From assembly GCF_001307155.1 (NCBI RefSeq), contig NZ_CP012830.1, forward strand, positions 5,268,501-5,332,500: a stretch of DNA of 64,000 nucleotides, given 5' to 3'. Position numbers and translations under genes: made by a program. Below, in pieces: positions 1-8,800 of this stretch (position 1 is the stretch's first letter; every line of letters begins with the position of its first letter). The notes under the pieces were generated by a model. It did no database searches and was not told where the DNA came from. It was given only the letters and a program-made list of their open reading frames with translations. This stretch comes from Pseudomonas fluorescens. Its GTDB lineage: Bacteria; Pseudomonadota; Gammaproteobacteria; Pseudomonadales; Pseudomonadaceae.

Positions 1-900
1 GGTCAATGAGGCAATCGAGTAGTCGAAATAGATATCGTTGATGGCCAGGGTGTGGGTCCAGCGCTTGCCATAGCGCTGAAGCAGCTCGTTGGTGATCGTC
101 GGCATCTTCTCGCCACTTTCGGAGATCGCGACATCGCGCACTTCCAGCAATGTACATTCCCGGCAGGCCCGAATGACGTTTTCCATGGCGTTGGCTTTCG
201 CCATGGCGATGCTGTATTTGGAGTCGGTCAGGATGACCACGCCGGCGTGTCCGTTTGACTGTGCCACTGCCGCCATGGCCGTGAGGCGAGCCACTTCGAG
301 CGGATCGGTCGTGACGTTCATGGCCACCGGCGTGCCGTCAATCGGCCCGGGGCGTGCCCCTGCGTGCCAGCCGACCACCGGCACATCCCTGTTGGCGAAG
401 AGGATCAGCGCCGCATTGTTCTCAAGGGCATCGGAACCGCACAGAATGAGGCCGTCGGGTTTCGCTGCCAGGGCATCGGAAAAGGCCTTTGCGCGCCCGA
501 CCGATGACCCAGCGCCATCGAATATTTTCAGCGTCCAGCCCATCGCCTTGGCTGCCTCGCGAGCGCCCTGTGCGACACCGACAATTCCACCGTTACGCAA
601 ATCTTCTGCGACAAGGGCGATGCTCTTGCCCCGCAGGGCTTGCGGGCCGGATTCAGGGCCGCTCCAGCGAACGGCTTCGAGGGTGGCCCTGGAAACGATT
701 TCCTGCGCTTGAATCACCGTAACCGTGGCGTTTTCGACACCCGCTGCAGTTGGCAGGTTCTGGCCGTATCCGGGAGTTGCCGTGAAAAGACAGAAAACCG
801 CAATTGAAGTCATCCAGGGTAACCAAGGCCTGATCAGGCAGGTTCGATCACCGCATGTGATGCCGGGTCTGGAGCCGATGGCGCGATCATAGTCTGGCAT
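1..900 (-). CDS. Periplasmic sugar-type ABC substrate-binding protein (3' end off window)
   Basis: The reverse strand is open from position 900 to the left edge (300 codons, no stop). The start at 900 is preceded by AAGGGA at good spacing. After about 30 polar residues comes a hydrophobic stretch ending near TPGYGQ, which could be a signal sequence; an inner ATG at 813 would give a shorter leader. The rest reads as a type 1 periplasmic binding fold: an ALRGKSIALVAEDLRNGG strand-turn, an AKPDGLILCGSDA segment, VPVVGWHAG and a GHAGVVILTDS second-lobe strand, as in RbsB/XylF-like proteins. It probably captures a sugar or similar small ligand for an ABC importer, but ligand and partner genes lie outside the window. 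It points the same way as pmsCEAB but is separated from it by a terminator, so it is probably a separate unit. Confidence 0.75.
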   Translation of the reverse strand, partial: MPDYDRAIGSRPGITCGDRTCLIRPWLPWMTSIAVFCLFTATPGYGQNLPTAAGVENATVTVIQAQEIVSRATLEAVRWSGPESGPQALRGKSIALVAEDLRNGGIVGVAQGAREAAKAMGWTLKIFDGAGSSVGRAKAFSDALAAKPDGLILCGSDALENNAALILFANRDVPVVGWHAGARPGPIDGTPVAMNVTTDPLEVARLTAMAAVAQSNGHAGVVILTDSKYSIAMAKANAMENVIRACRECTLLEVRDVAISESGEKMPTITNELLQRYGKRWTHTLAINDIYFDYSIASLT

Positions 901-1013
901 GGCGTCCCTTTTTGCCGAGAGTGCAGCGTTCACTATCCGCAAGGATAGTCGGTTCTGCTGTCATCAGGTCTTTTGTGGGTAAAGCCTGTGAACTTTAGTC
1001 CTGAACATTCAGG

Positions 1014-1044
1014 AAAAGGGGCAGGGCGCCTCTCTCTGGCGCCC
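1014..1044 (-). terminator. Rho-independent terminator after pmsB
   Basis: A perfect 7-bp stem (GGCGCCC / GGGCGCC, loop of 7) is followed, reading leftward, by GCCCC and a TTTT run. It lies just beyond the pmsB stop and probably ends the pmsCEAB transcript. The rest of 901-1107 shows no gene. Confidence 0.7.
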
Positions 1045-1107
1045 TTTCAGAACCATAAACTCGGAAACGTCTACACAGTAGACCTGGTCATACGCTCATC
1101 TATGGGC

Positions 1108-1431
1108 TTATGCGGTATTTCGGTCGGAATAGGTTTCTTGCCAGTGCAGAATCTGCTGTTGGATATTCCAATGAATAATGTGCTTGTAGAGTTTCTCGAC
1201 GAAGGCCACTTCGAAGCCGGCGGCGACCGCCCACTCGCGACGGTCTTCGAGCATCGCCGCGACCCGCTCTGGAGCGGGGATAGCCCGCTCATTGGCTTTG
1301 AATTGCGCAGCGGCTTTTACATAACCCAGGCGTAGTTTCAAGGACTCAAGGATCTGGCGATCATAAAAATCGATGCCTGCCCGAATATCATTGAGGTTTT
1401 CGCAGGCTTCAGGTGTTTTAAGTGGCGACAT
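1108..1431 (-). CDS. pmsB: Isochorismate-pyruvate lyase (PchB-like chorismate mutase fold)
   Basis: A 107-residue all-helical protein of the AroQ/PchB family, the usual length for the family. PchB-type enzymes split isochorismate into salicylate and pyruvate. Visible family features are the N-terminal LNDIRAGIDFYDRQILESL helix, with the Arg and Asp that contact substrate, then KLRLGYVKAAAQFK and the AAPERV-like segment (IPAPERVAAML). It is the last gene of the left-facing pmsC-E-A-B operon, 36 bp after pmsA. Together with pmsC it supplies the salicylate that PmsE activates. The same four-gene order is known from the pseudomonine locus of P. fluorescens WCS374, which is the basis for the symbol. 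The adjacent salicylate ligase argues against a plain chorismate mutase. Confidence 0.9.
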   Translation of the reverse strand: MSPLKTPEACENLNDIRAGIDFYDRQILESLKLRLGYVKAAAQFKANERAIPAPERVAAMLEDRREWAVAAGFEVAFVEKLYKHIIHWNIQQQILHWQETYSDRNTA

Positions 1432-1467
1432 GGTGCTTGTCTCAAGGTGTGTTGAAAATAGCCAGTT

Positions 1468-2694
1468 TCAGATGACGTCGAATCGGGGGCACGTTTCCCT
1501 GACGGAGTTTGAAGGTCGTCGCTCATTCCCTCCTTGTTTGACATGCGCGCCCCCGAATTGCCAGGCATCCGTCTCAAGTTCGGTAATGACCTCATCGATC
1601 AATGCGTCGATCATTACGTTGTCATGATGATGGGGTGTCGTTATCAAGTGCGCTGTATCGCCAGATACCGCCAGGCAATATTTCTTCGCAATCCTCTGCG
1701 ACGGACAAGGGAACACTACGGTGATGGAGTTCTCGTTGCGCCAGGCATCAATCCCCGCAGCCTGGAATCGATCCACTGCATACTGGGCTTTTTCCAGGCT
1801 GTGGTGGACACGCTGGCGCCAGTCAGCGAACGAGTGGCTGCGTAGCGCCGCCCACATCATCAAGGGTGTATGGCCATTGCGCGAGCCGCTGATGGTCTTG
1901 TCATGGGCCAGGATGTAGTCCACTTCCACCGAGATGCGCGCAACGTCCTTGCGTTTGGCCACGACGATTCCGCAAGGAATGGGTGAACCGATCATCTTGT
2001 GGCCGGAGACGCAAATCGAGTCGATGCCATCGGCGAACGAGAAGGGTTGTGGGTGATCGACGAAAGGCAGGATCATCCCGCTCAGCGCTGCGTCTGCGTG
2101 CAGGTAGTAGTCATGACGGGCAATGCCCGCCTGCTGCAGACGCTGTTGAATGGTGGCGATATTGTCGACGGCTCCGCGCAGGGTGGTGCCGATGTTGGCG
2201 AAGATGATGGGGTGGCGTTCCTGGTCGGCGGTTATTTTTGCCATCAGGTCGTCGTAGTCGATTTCGCCATTGGCCAATGACTCGACTGCACGACATTTGA
2301 TCCGTAGCAACTTGACGATCTTCGCAACGGAGTAATGGGTGTCTTTCGAGTAGTACAGGGTGCCATTCGGGAACAGTTCGCGACCCAGGTAGCAGCCAAA
2401 CATGTTGCCTTCGGTCCCCCCGTTCGTGACGTAGCCCCAGCTGTCTTCGAGCGCGATGTTGAACAGCTCGGAGAAGTACGTCATGACGTCCTTCTCAAAG
2501 TCGAATGAGTTCAACAGGTAGTTGCTGTATTCGTTCCAATCCCCGCAGTTGTTGATCGAAAAGCGCAGGAAACGATGCAGCTGGGAGTAATCGAAGTCCG
2601 CTGATTCGGGGTACCCGATATTGAAGTACTGATTCGTTACGCAGTGCTGCCAGAAGCGCTCAAGCCTGCTTTGGTCGGCGGTGGATAAAGTCAT
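1468..2694 (-). CDS. pmsA: PLP-dependent histidine decarboxylase
   Basis: A 408-residue group II-type decarboxylase in the bacterial PLP histidine decarboxylase family. It would convert L-histidine to histamine in the cytoplasm. The PLP lysine is in VSGHKMIGSPIPCG (near residue 233). Upstream are the cofactor-binding TNGGTEGNMFG segment (near 90) and HADAALSG (near 200), where the Asp contacts the pyridine nitrogen. The start is supported by AAGGAG at good spacing. The gene is 27 bp downstream of pmsE. In pseudomonine and acinetobactin pathways histamine is then N-hydroxylated and used to release the chain from the NRPS, and the monooxygenase at 10318 fits that role. The C-terminal 30 residues are polar and probably disordered. 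Confidence 0.93.
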   Translation of the reverse strand: MTLSTADQSRLERFWQHCVTNQYFNIGYPESADFDYSQLHRFLRFSINNCGDWNEYSNYLLNSFDFEKDVMTYFSELFNIALEDSWGYVTNGGTEGNMFGCYLGRELFPNGTLYYSKDTHYSVAKIVKLLRIKCRAVESLANGEIDYDDLMAKITADQERHPIIFANIGTTLRGAVDNIATIQQRLQQAGIARHDYYLHADAALSGMILPFVDHPQPFSFADGIDSICVSGHKMIGSPIPCGIVVAKRKDVARISVEVDYILAHDKTISGSRNGHTPLMMWAALRSHSFADWRQRVHHSLEKAQYAVDRFQAAGIDAWRNENSITVVFPCPSQRIAKKYCLAVSGDTAHLITTPHHHDNVMIDALIDEVITELETDAWQFGGAHVKQGGNERRPSNSVRETCPRFDVI

Positions 2695-2721
2695 ACCTAA
2701 CTCCTTTTAGAGGCCGCCCGG

Positions 2722-4557
2722 TCAGGCGGCTTTTTGCTTGGTGTCTACCAGCGACCACCAACTGGCGAGCGTGGGCGAGGCCGCCAGCTCTTCGAAGCTC
2801 ACAGCGATGCCGCGCTCTTTGAGCTCCGCAGCGAGCTTCATCACCCGCAAGGAATCGAGGCCGTAGAAAATCAGGTTTTCCTCAGGGTCCAGGTCTTCAC
2901 AGTCCTCGACAAGTTGCAGTACGCGGGTGTGTAGCCAGGCGCGGGTGGTTTCCGCCGCCAGGAGTTGGCGTAGTTGCTTTTTGTCGATCTTGCCGACAGC
3001 CGTCAGGGGCATGGTCTCGATGAGCCGAATGCGATCGGGCAGTTTGTATTCGGCGATGCCGAGTTCCATCAAGTGGCGTCTCAAGGCGGGTGGTTTGAGA
3101 TGGGGGTTACGGGTGACGACGAAGGCGCAGCTCTTTTCCCCCAGTCGGTCGTCGGGCATGGCCACCAGACCGGCGTGGGTCACGTCCGGGTGGAGGACGA
3201 TGAGGTTTTCGATTTCCTCCGAGGCGACTTTTTCGCCACCGCGGTTGATCTGATCCTTGACCCTGCCGACGACCCGCAAATCACCTGTCGGTGTGAGCTC
3301 AACGAGGTCGCCGGAATAGTAGTAACCCTCATGGTCAAACGCCTGGGCATTCTGCTCGGGGCTTCGGTAATAGCCGCAGAACGTGTAAGGACCGCGAGTG
3401 GCGAGCATGCCAGGCTCGCCGTGCGGGACGGGAAGGCCTTGTTCGTCGACTATTTTGATTTCGTCATCCGGGCAGATCGGACGGCCTTGAGTGGTGAAGA
3501 TCTGTTCATCAGAGTCGTCCAGGCGGGTGTAGTTGATCAGGCCCTCGGCCATGCCGAACACCTGCTGCAACGTGCAGCCGAGCACTGCGGGAACCTGGCG
3601 TGCGAGCGAGTCGGCGAAACAGGCGCCGCCGACCTGGAGGAACTCCAGCGATTGCAGTTGCTCTTTGTGCTCCGGCGCGGCCTGCAACCACAAGGCGACC
3701 GCACTTGGAACCAGGGCCACGGTATTCACTTCATGGCGTTGAATGATCGAAAAGCACGTCGACGGCTCCGGGCTCGGAGCCATGACGACAGTGCCGCCGG
3801 CATACAGGACGCCCAGGGCGCCGGGCGAGCTGAGCAAGAAGTTGTGCGCCGCAGGCAGGGCGCAGAGAAAGCGCGTTTGTGCAGTGAGCTCGCATACTTG
3901 CGCACTTGCCCGGGCGTTGTAGTGATAGTCGTTATGGGTGCGCGGGATGAGTTTGGGGGTGCCTGTGCTGCCGCCCGACAGTTGGAATAGCGCCACTTCG
4001 CCCGGTTCGCTGGGGGAGAAGTCCACGGGGTGCTCACTTGGGGTTTTGATCCAGGCGGTAAGGTTGTTTTCGTCACGCGGTTCGCCCAGCAGCAGGGTGA
4101 TTTCAGGGCTGGAACCCACTTCCTTGAGGTCTGTGATGTAGCTGTCGTCGCGAAAGACTTCATGCTCGCGAGAGGCGATCAGCAACCTTGGCGTGATTTG
4201 CTGGGCGTAGCTTTTGAGTTCGAGTTTTCGATGGCTGTAGAGCGCGTTGAGGGGCGCAATCCCGGCCTTGAGCAGCGCGAACAAGACAATGTAAAACTCT
4301 GCAATATTGGGCAATTGCACCAAGGCGGTGTCGCCTTTGCCCAGCCCGCTGGCGGCCAGGCGCGAAGCCAGGTTGGACGACAGCTGCTCCAGCTCGGCAT
4401 AGCTAAAACGACGATCACCGCAAATGATCGCCGATGCGTGAGGTTGCGACTGGCTGCGTGCCTGGAGAATGTGTGTGAGTGGTTGGTCGATCCAGTAGCC
4501 TTTTTCCCGATAGCGCTGTGCTCTGTCGAGGGGCCAGTGATTGAATTCTATAGTCAT
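2722..4557 (-). CDS. pmsE: Salicylate-AMP ligase fused to aryl carrier domain
   Basis: A 611-residue protein. Residues about 1-530 form an adenylation domain of the DhbE/EntE/PchD aryl-acid type: QLSGGSTGTPKLIPRT is the phosphate-binding loop, VFGMAEGLINYTRLDD the A5 region, YYSGDLVEL and GRVKDQINRGGEKV the A7/A8 motifs, and LTAVGKIDKKQL the C-terminal lysine motif. Residues about 535-605 are an aryl carrier domain with an intact phosphopantetheine serine in YGLDSLRVM. It would adenylate salicylate and load it onto its own carrier for the first cyclisation domain of PmsD. The frame is open well upstream through pmsC; the ATG at 4557 was chosen because it begins the conserved ligase N-terminus, although no strong ribosome site is visible. 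The gap to pmsC is 26 bp. Fusion of the aryl carrier to the ligase differs from acinetobactin, where the carrier is on an isochorismatase. Confidence 0.93.
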   Translation of the reverse strand: MTIEFNHWPLDRAQRYREKGYWIDQPLTHILQARSQSQPHASAIICGDRRFSYAELEQLSSNLASRLAASGLGKGDTALVQLPNIAEFYIVLFALLKAGIAPLNALYSHRKLELKSYAQQITPRLLIASREHEVFRDDSYITDLKEVGSSPEITLLLGEPRDENNLTAWIKTPSEHPVDFSPSEPGEVALFQLSGGSTGTPKLIPRTHNDYHYNARASAQVCELTAQTRFLCALPAAHNFLLSSPGALGVLYAGGTVVMAPSPEPSTCFSIIQRHEVNTVALVPSAVALWLQAAPEHKEQLQSLEFLQVGGACFADSLARQVPAVLGCTLQQVFGMAEGLINYTRLDDSDEQIFTTQGRPICPDDEIKIVDEQGLPVPHGEPGMLATRGPYTFCGYYRSPEQNAQAFDHEGYYYSGDLVELTPTGDLRVVGRVKDQINRGGEKVASEEIENLIVLHPDVTHAGLVAMPDDRLGEKSCAFVVTRNPHLKPPALRRHLMELGIAEYKLPDRIRLIETMPLTAVGKIDKKQLRQLLAAETTRAWLHTRVLQLVEDCEDLDPEENLIFYGLDSLRVMKLAAELKERGIAVSFEELAASPTLASWWSLVDTKQKAA

Positions 4558-4583
4558 GATTGTCACTACTGAAAAAGTTCGTA

Positions 4584-5759
4584 TTAGTGGGCCAAACCGC
4601 ATGCGCGCAGCATGGTGCCGAGTTTGGTCTGGACTTCTGTCCATTCGGAGTCGGGGCTCGAGGCTTCGACGATGCCGGCGCCAGCAAACAGGCGAACCCT
4701 GTTGCGCTTGACGGTGCCGCAGCGAATGGTCACCACCCACTCGCCATTGCCTTGGGCGTCGCACCAGCCAACCATGCCGGTGAACAAGCCACGCTCGAAG
4801 GGTTCGACGAAGCGGATCAGGCGCCGGGCGCGCTCGGTGGGGAAGCCACAGACGGCAGGAGTTGGATGCAGGCGACAGGCAAGCTGCAAGGCCGAGACGG
4901 TCGGATCCGCCAAGGTGCCTTCGATACGGGTGGAGAGATGCCAGAGTGCGGGGGTGCTGATGAGGGAAGGGCGCTGGGGCACATCCAGCTGGGTGCACAG
5001 CTCTCCCAATTGAGTGGCGATGTCCTCGGTCACGAGGCGGTGCTCGTAGTGATCCTTTTCCGAGGCTGACAGCCAATCTGCGTTACGCCGATCCGCTTGT
5101 GGATCGCTCATGCGTTTGGCCGAGCCAGCCAGCGGGTTGGAGACGAAGTTCAGACCGTCCTTGTGAACGAGCAGTTCGGGGCTGACGCCGATCAGCGTAG
5201 CGCCGTCCGGCATAGGTACACGGAAGTGATAGCCGCTTTGATTCTGGGCCCGCAGATTATTCTGCATGGCACCCACATCCACGTCCTGCGCAAACACCAA
5301 CTCACGTTGCACCGAGAGCACGGCCTTGCGCACGTCACTGTGGCGGAAGTTGACGATCGCGTGCTCTACCGCACGTTTGAAACCTTGCTCGTCCGGTATG
5401 TTTTTTTGCTCGATCAGTTCAGGCAGTGCTGCGACGTCTGTCTGTACGGTGGCGCTTCGTGTTCGCCACTCGGCGTGTTCGGGAATGTAGAGACAAGAGG
5501 CTTCAGCAGGATCGAAGGGGATGGCGCCGACGATTATCGGGTTGCTCTGACCGGCCTTGCGCGCCCGGTCGAGGGCTTGCATCACGGTTTTCTGGAACAG
5601 GCTATTGGCGTTTTCGCCGCCAATGGCAGGTGTTTCGATTCGCTGAAGCATCCCGGCGACTGTTAGTTCTCGATCGCCGGAGGTAAATGAAAAACTCTCT
5701 TTTTCATCAATAGCTTGCACCTCATCCGTGTCATTCGCTCTTAGGGTGCCCGATCTCAT
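4584..5759 (-). CDS. pmsC: Isochorismate synthase
   Basis: A 391-residue member of the chorismate-utilising MenF/EntC/DhbC family, the usual length for EntC-type enzymes. It converts chorismate to isochorismate, which PmsB then cleaves to salicylate. Family motifs include NPLAGSAKR, SEKDHYEHRLVTEDI (general-acid and metal-binding Glu residues), LWHLSTRIEGTL, LHPTPAVCGFPTERA, and GLFTGMVGWCDAQGNGEWVVTIRC with FAGAGIV near the C-terminus. It is the first gene of the pmsCEAB operon. A Fur-box-like site lies upstream in the 113-bp gap shared with the divergent pmsD, so iron repression is likely. Confidence 0.93.
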   Translation of the reverse strand: MRSGTLRANDTDEVQAIDEKESFSFTSGDRELTVAGMLQRIETPAIGGENANSLFQKTVMQALDRARKAGQSNPIIVGAIPFDPAEASCLYIPEHAEWRTRSATVQTDVAALPELIEQKNIPDEQGFKRAVEHAIVNFRHSDVRKAVLSVQRELVFAQDVDVGAMQNNLRAQNQSGYHFRVPMPDGATLIGVSPELLVHKDGLNFVSNPLAGSAKRMSDPQADRRNADWLSASEKDHYEHRLVTEDIATQLGELCTQLDVPQRPSLISTPALWHLSTRIEGTLADPTVSALQLACRLHPTPAVCGFPTERARRLIRFVEPFERGLFTGMVGWCDAQGNGEWVVTIRCGTVKRNRVRLFAGAGIVEASSPDSEWTEVQTKLGTMLRACGLAH

Positions 5760-5800
5760 TGGGGGAAAGCCTCCGTGGCCTGTGGGTAAAAAATTAAGTC

Positions 5801-5819
5801 TTGAAATATAATCATTATC
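5801..5819. promoter_or_regulatory. Fur-box-like site between pmsC and pmsD
   Basis: TTGAAATATAATCATTATC matches the 19-bp Fur consensus at 14 positions by eye, with the right half (ATAATCATTATC) perfect. It lies in the divergent control region of the two main biosynthetic transcription units. Confidence 0.65.
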
Positions 5820-5872
5820 GTTTCTATTATGGGACGCTAATCATTTAGATTTGTCAATCACATGAGTGAGCC

Positions 5873-8800
5873 ATGAGAGAGTTAACTTCAATGCAAGCCG
5901 CCTGTTGGATCGGGCGCGCTGCTCATGCGTCTTTAGGGAGAGTTTCGGCTCATCTTTATGCCGAGTTCGATGGTCGTTCCATTGACCTGGAACGGCTGCG
6001 CACGGCGCTTGAACGGGTATGCCGGCTGCATCCCATGCTGCGGGTCCGGCTGAATGCGGATGGCCTGCAATCCATTGCTTCGATGGACCAGTCACCGCAG
6101 CTGGAAGTCGAAGATCTACGCTCGATGATCGAGTCGGAAGTAGCGCGGCATCTGCTCTGCAAGCGCGAGGAATGGACTCATCAGCAGCTTGATCTTGGCC
6201 ATTGCCCGGGCGTCCGTTTCTCGGTCAGCCTGCTGGCGGACGATGAGTTCCGCTTGCACGTCGATACGGACATGATCGCCATCGACCCATCGAGTTTTCG
6301 CACGTTAATCGAAGACCTCGCACGGTTTTATGACGACCCCGACGGACCGGTTCCACACACGCCTTCTTTCTTCGATTGGTATGACAAGGCGCGTACCGAC
6401 ACCTCGCTCAAAGTCGCCCGGGAACGAGACCGCATTTGGTGGCGTGAGCGCCTGGCTGAAATCGCTCCTGCGCCCACATTGCCGTTTCTCGAGGTTCAGC
6501 CTGATCAAGCCCGCAGCCATCGATTGAGCACATGGCTTGGCCCCGATGAGCGTCAGGCGCTGCAGCGTCTGGCCCGTGAGCGAAGAATGACCCTGTCGAC
6601 CTTGATGATGGGGCTTTTCGCGGTGGTACTCGGGGCGCAGACAGGGGACCGGAAATTCCGTCTCAACGTGCCCTCGTTCTGGCGTCCGCCACTGGTGGAT
6701 GACGTCGAGCGGGTAGTCGGTGATTTTGCCAACGTGCTGATTCTCGATGTGGATATCGAGTCGGCCCGCAGCCCCGCTGCCCTTTGCACGCAGATGGCGA
6801 AAAGAATGCTCGACTTGCTCGAACATAGCGCCTATCCCGGGGTGAATCTGATGCGCGATCTATCTCGTCATCATGGTTCGCCGCAACTGGCACCGGTGGT
6901 GTTTACCGCAGCGTTGGACATGCCGGGCGGCGATCTTCTCTCGGAGCGCGTCCGGCGGGTCTTCGGGCCGATGAACTGGGTGATCTCCCAAGGGCCTCAG
7001 GTTGCACTCGACGCGCAGATCGCGTGCGCCGACGGCGGCATATTGATCAATTGGGACATTCGCCTTGATGCTCTGCCAGAAGCCTGGGTGTCGAATCTGT
7101 TCGATCGCTTCGTGGCGATCGTGCGTGAGGCGTCAGTCTGCTCCGCTGTCCTGGATCTACCGTTCTCTCAGCGCGGGCTGCCGCTGAACGCTCTTCAGCA
7201 GGCCTATCTGCTTGGGCGCAGCCCGCAGATGCCGCTGGGCGGCGTGGCCATGCAGGAGTTTCGCGAATACCGCGGCTCTTTGGATCCTGCCCTGCTGCGA
7301 AGCCGTTTGGCCGGAATGGTCCGGCGCCACGAAAGCCTGAGAACACGGATCGATGCGCAAAAACTCGTGCAGTTTGTCAGTGACGAGGTGCAGATAAACC
7401 TGCAGGAAGTCGACCTCACGGCTCTGTCGCCAGACGATGCCCTTGGCTATGTTGAGGCGCGTCGTGAGGCTTATGCGCATGCGCTGTTCGAACTGGATCG
7501 CTCGCCTTGGAATGTTACGGTTTTCCTGCTCCCGGAAGGTCATCTGAGGGTTTTTGTGCGCCTTGATGCATTGATTCTCGATGGGCGATCGATCGCAACC
7601 CTCATGGTTGAACTGTTCGACGGTGTGGTCGGCGAGGAACCGTTCACCGAGGTTATGCCCGAGCCAGAAGACCTCGCCCGCCAACGCAAGGCGGATGCCG
7701 TTTATTGGAAAGACAAACTCGCCAGCGTGAGCGGCGCTCCACGTTTGCCGTGGATCACCCCGCTGGACCAGGTGGGCGCTTCTCGCTATGAGCGGCAGAG
7801 CCTGTTGGTGCCCAAGGCGGTGTTCAGCGCGTTCTGCAAACTGGGCGCGCGGCAACGGCTGTTCAAGAACTCCGCCCTGATGGCGCTGGTACTGGAAGTG
7901 CTTTCCCACTGGGTCGATGAGGGGGGCGTGTGTGTCGCGGTGCCTGTTGCTCCGCAAACGAGTGGTGCCTTCGCCAATCGCTCAAGCTTTATCGCGGTCA
8001 ATTGGAGCACCGATCCAGACGGTTTTGCGCAGCGGGCTACCCAGCTGCAAGTCGATGTGCTGGAAGGTTTGCAACATCTGGCCTTTTCAGGGGTTGACCT
8101 TGCCCGGTTGCTGTTCGAATCCCACGGTCCAGGCCCCGTCCTGCCCGTGGTGATCACCAACGGTTTTTCCTGGCCGGTCTCGCCGGCGGACAGTCCCATG
8201 AGCCTGTGTGGCGGACTGACCCAGACACCTCAAGTGGGGATGGATATCCGCTTCTCGGCGAATGCTGAGGGTGCCTTGGTGTTCGACATTGACTATGCGC
8301 GCGAAGTGCTGGATCCGGCGGTGGTCAGCGATATCTTGAGTGCCTTCGAAAGGGCGATCGGTCAGATCACGGCAAACGGTGTTTTTGCCATTGATACCCC
8401 GGCGATTATCGACAGGCGCCACTACCGGCTGAATAGCCCGGTGACCGAGGCGTGCCACGCAGCGTTTCTCGGGCAGATCGCGAGCAATATCTTTGATCGT
8501 AGCAACGCCAGAATCGCCCTCATCAGCGGCGACCGGCAAATCAGTTATGCCGAGCTTGGCGACGGCGTATGCCGGGTGATCGCTGCCTTGCGAGCGCGCG
8601 GGCTTTCTCGGGGCAATGTGGTTGCCATATGCCTGCCCCGTAGCCCGGAGCACACGATGGTGACGTTGGCCTGTGCACTGACGGGCTTGATCTGGGTCCC
8701 CATCGATGCTTCAGCACCTGAGGAGCGACGGCTTTTCCTGCTGGAAAACTGTCGACCTGATCTGGTGGTGATCACCCAGGGCGAGTCTGTCGAGCGTCCT

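Noticed and set aside
89..712. Plus-strand frame of 207 codons at the left edge
   Set aside because: It is antisense to the periplasmic binding protein, whose fold and signal region are recognisable.
2974..3990. Long plus-strand frame (338 codons) inside pmsE
   Set aside because: It is antisense to the clear adenylation domain of PmsE and has no recognisable protein.
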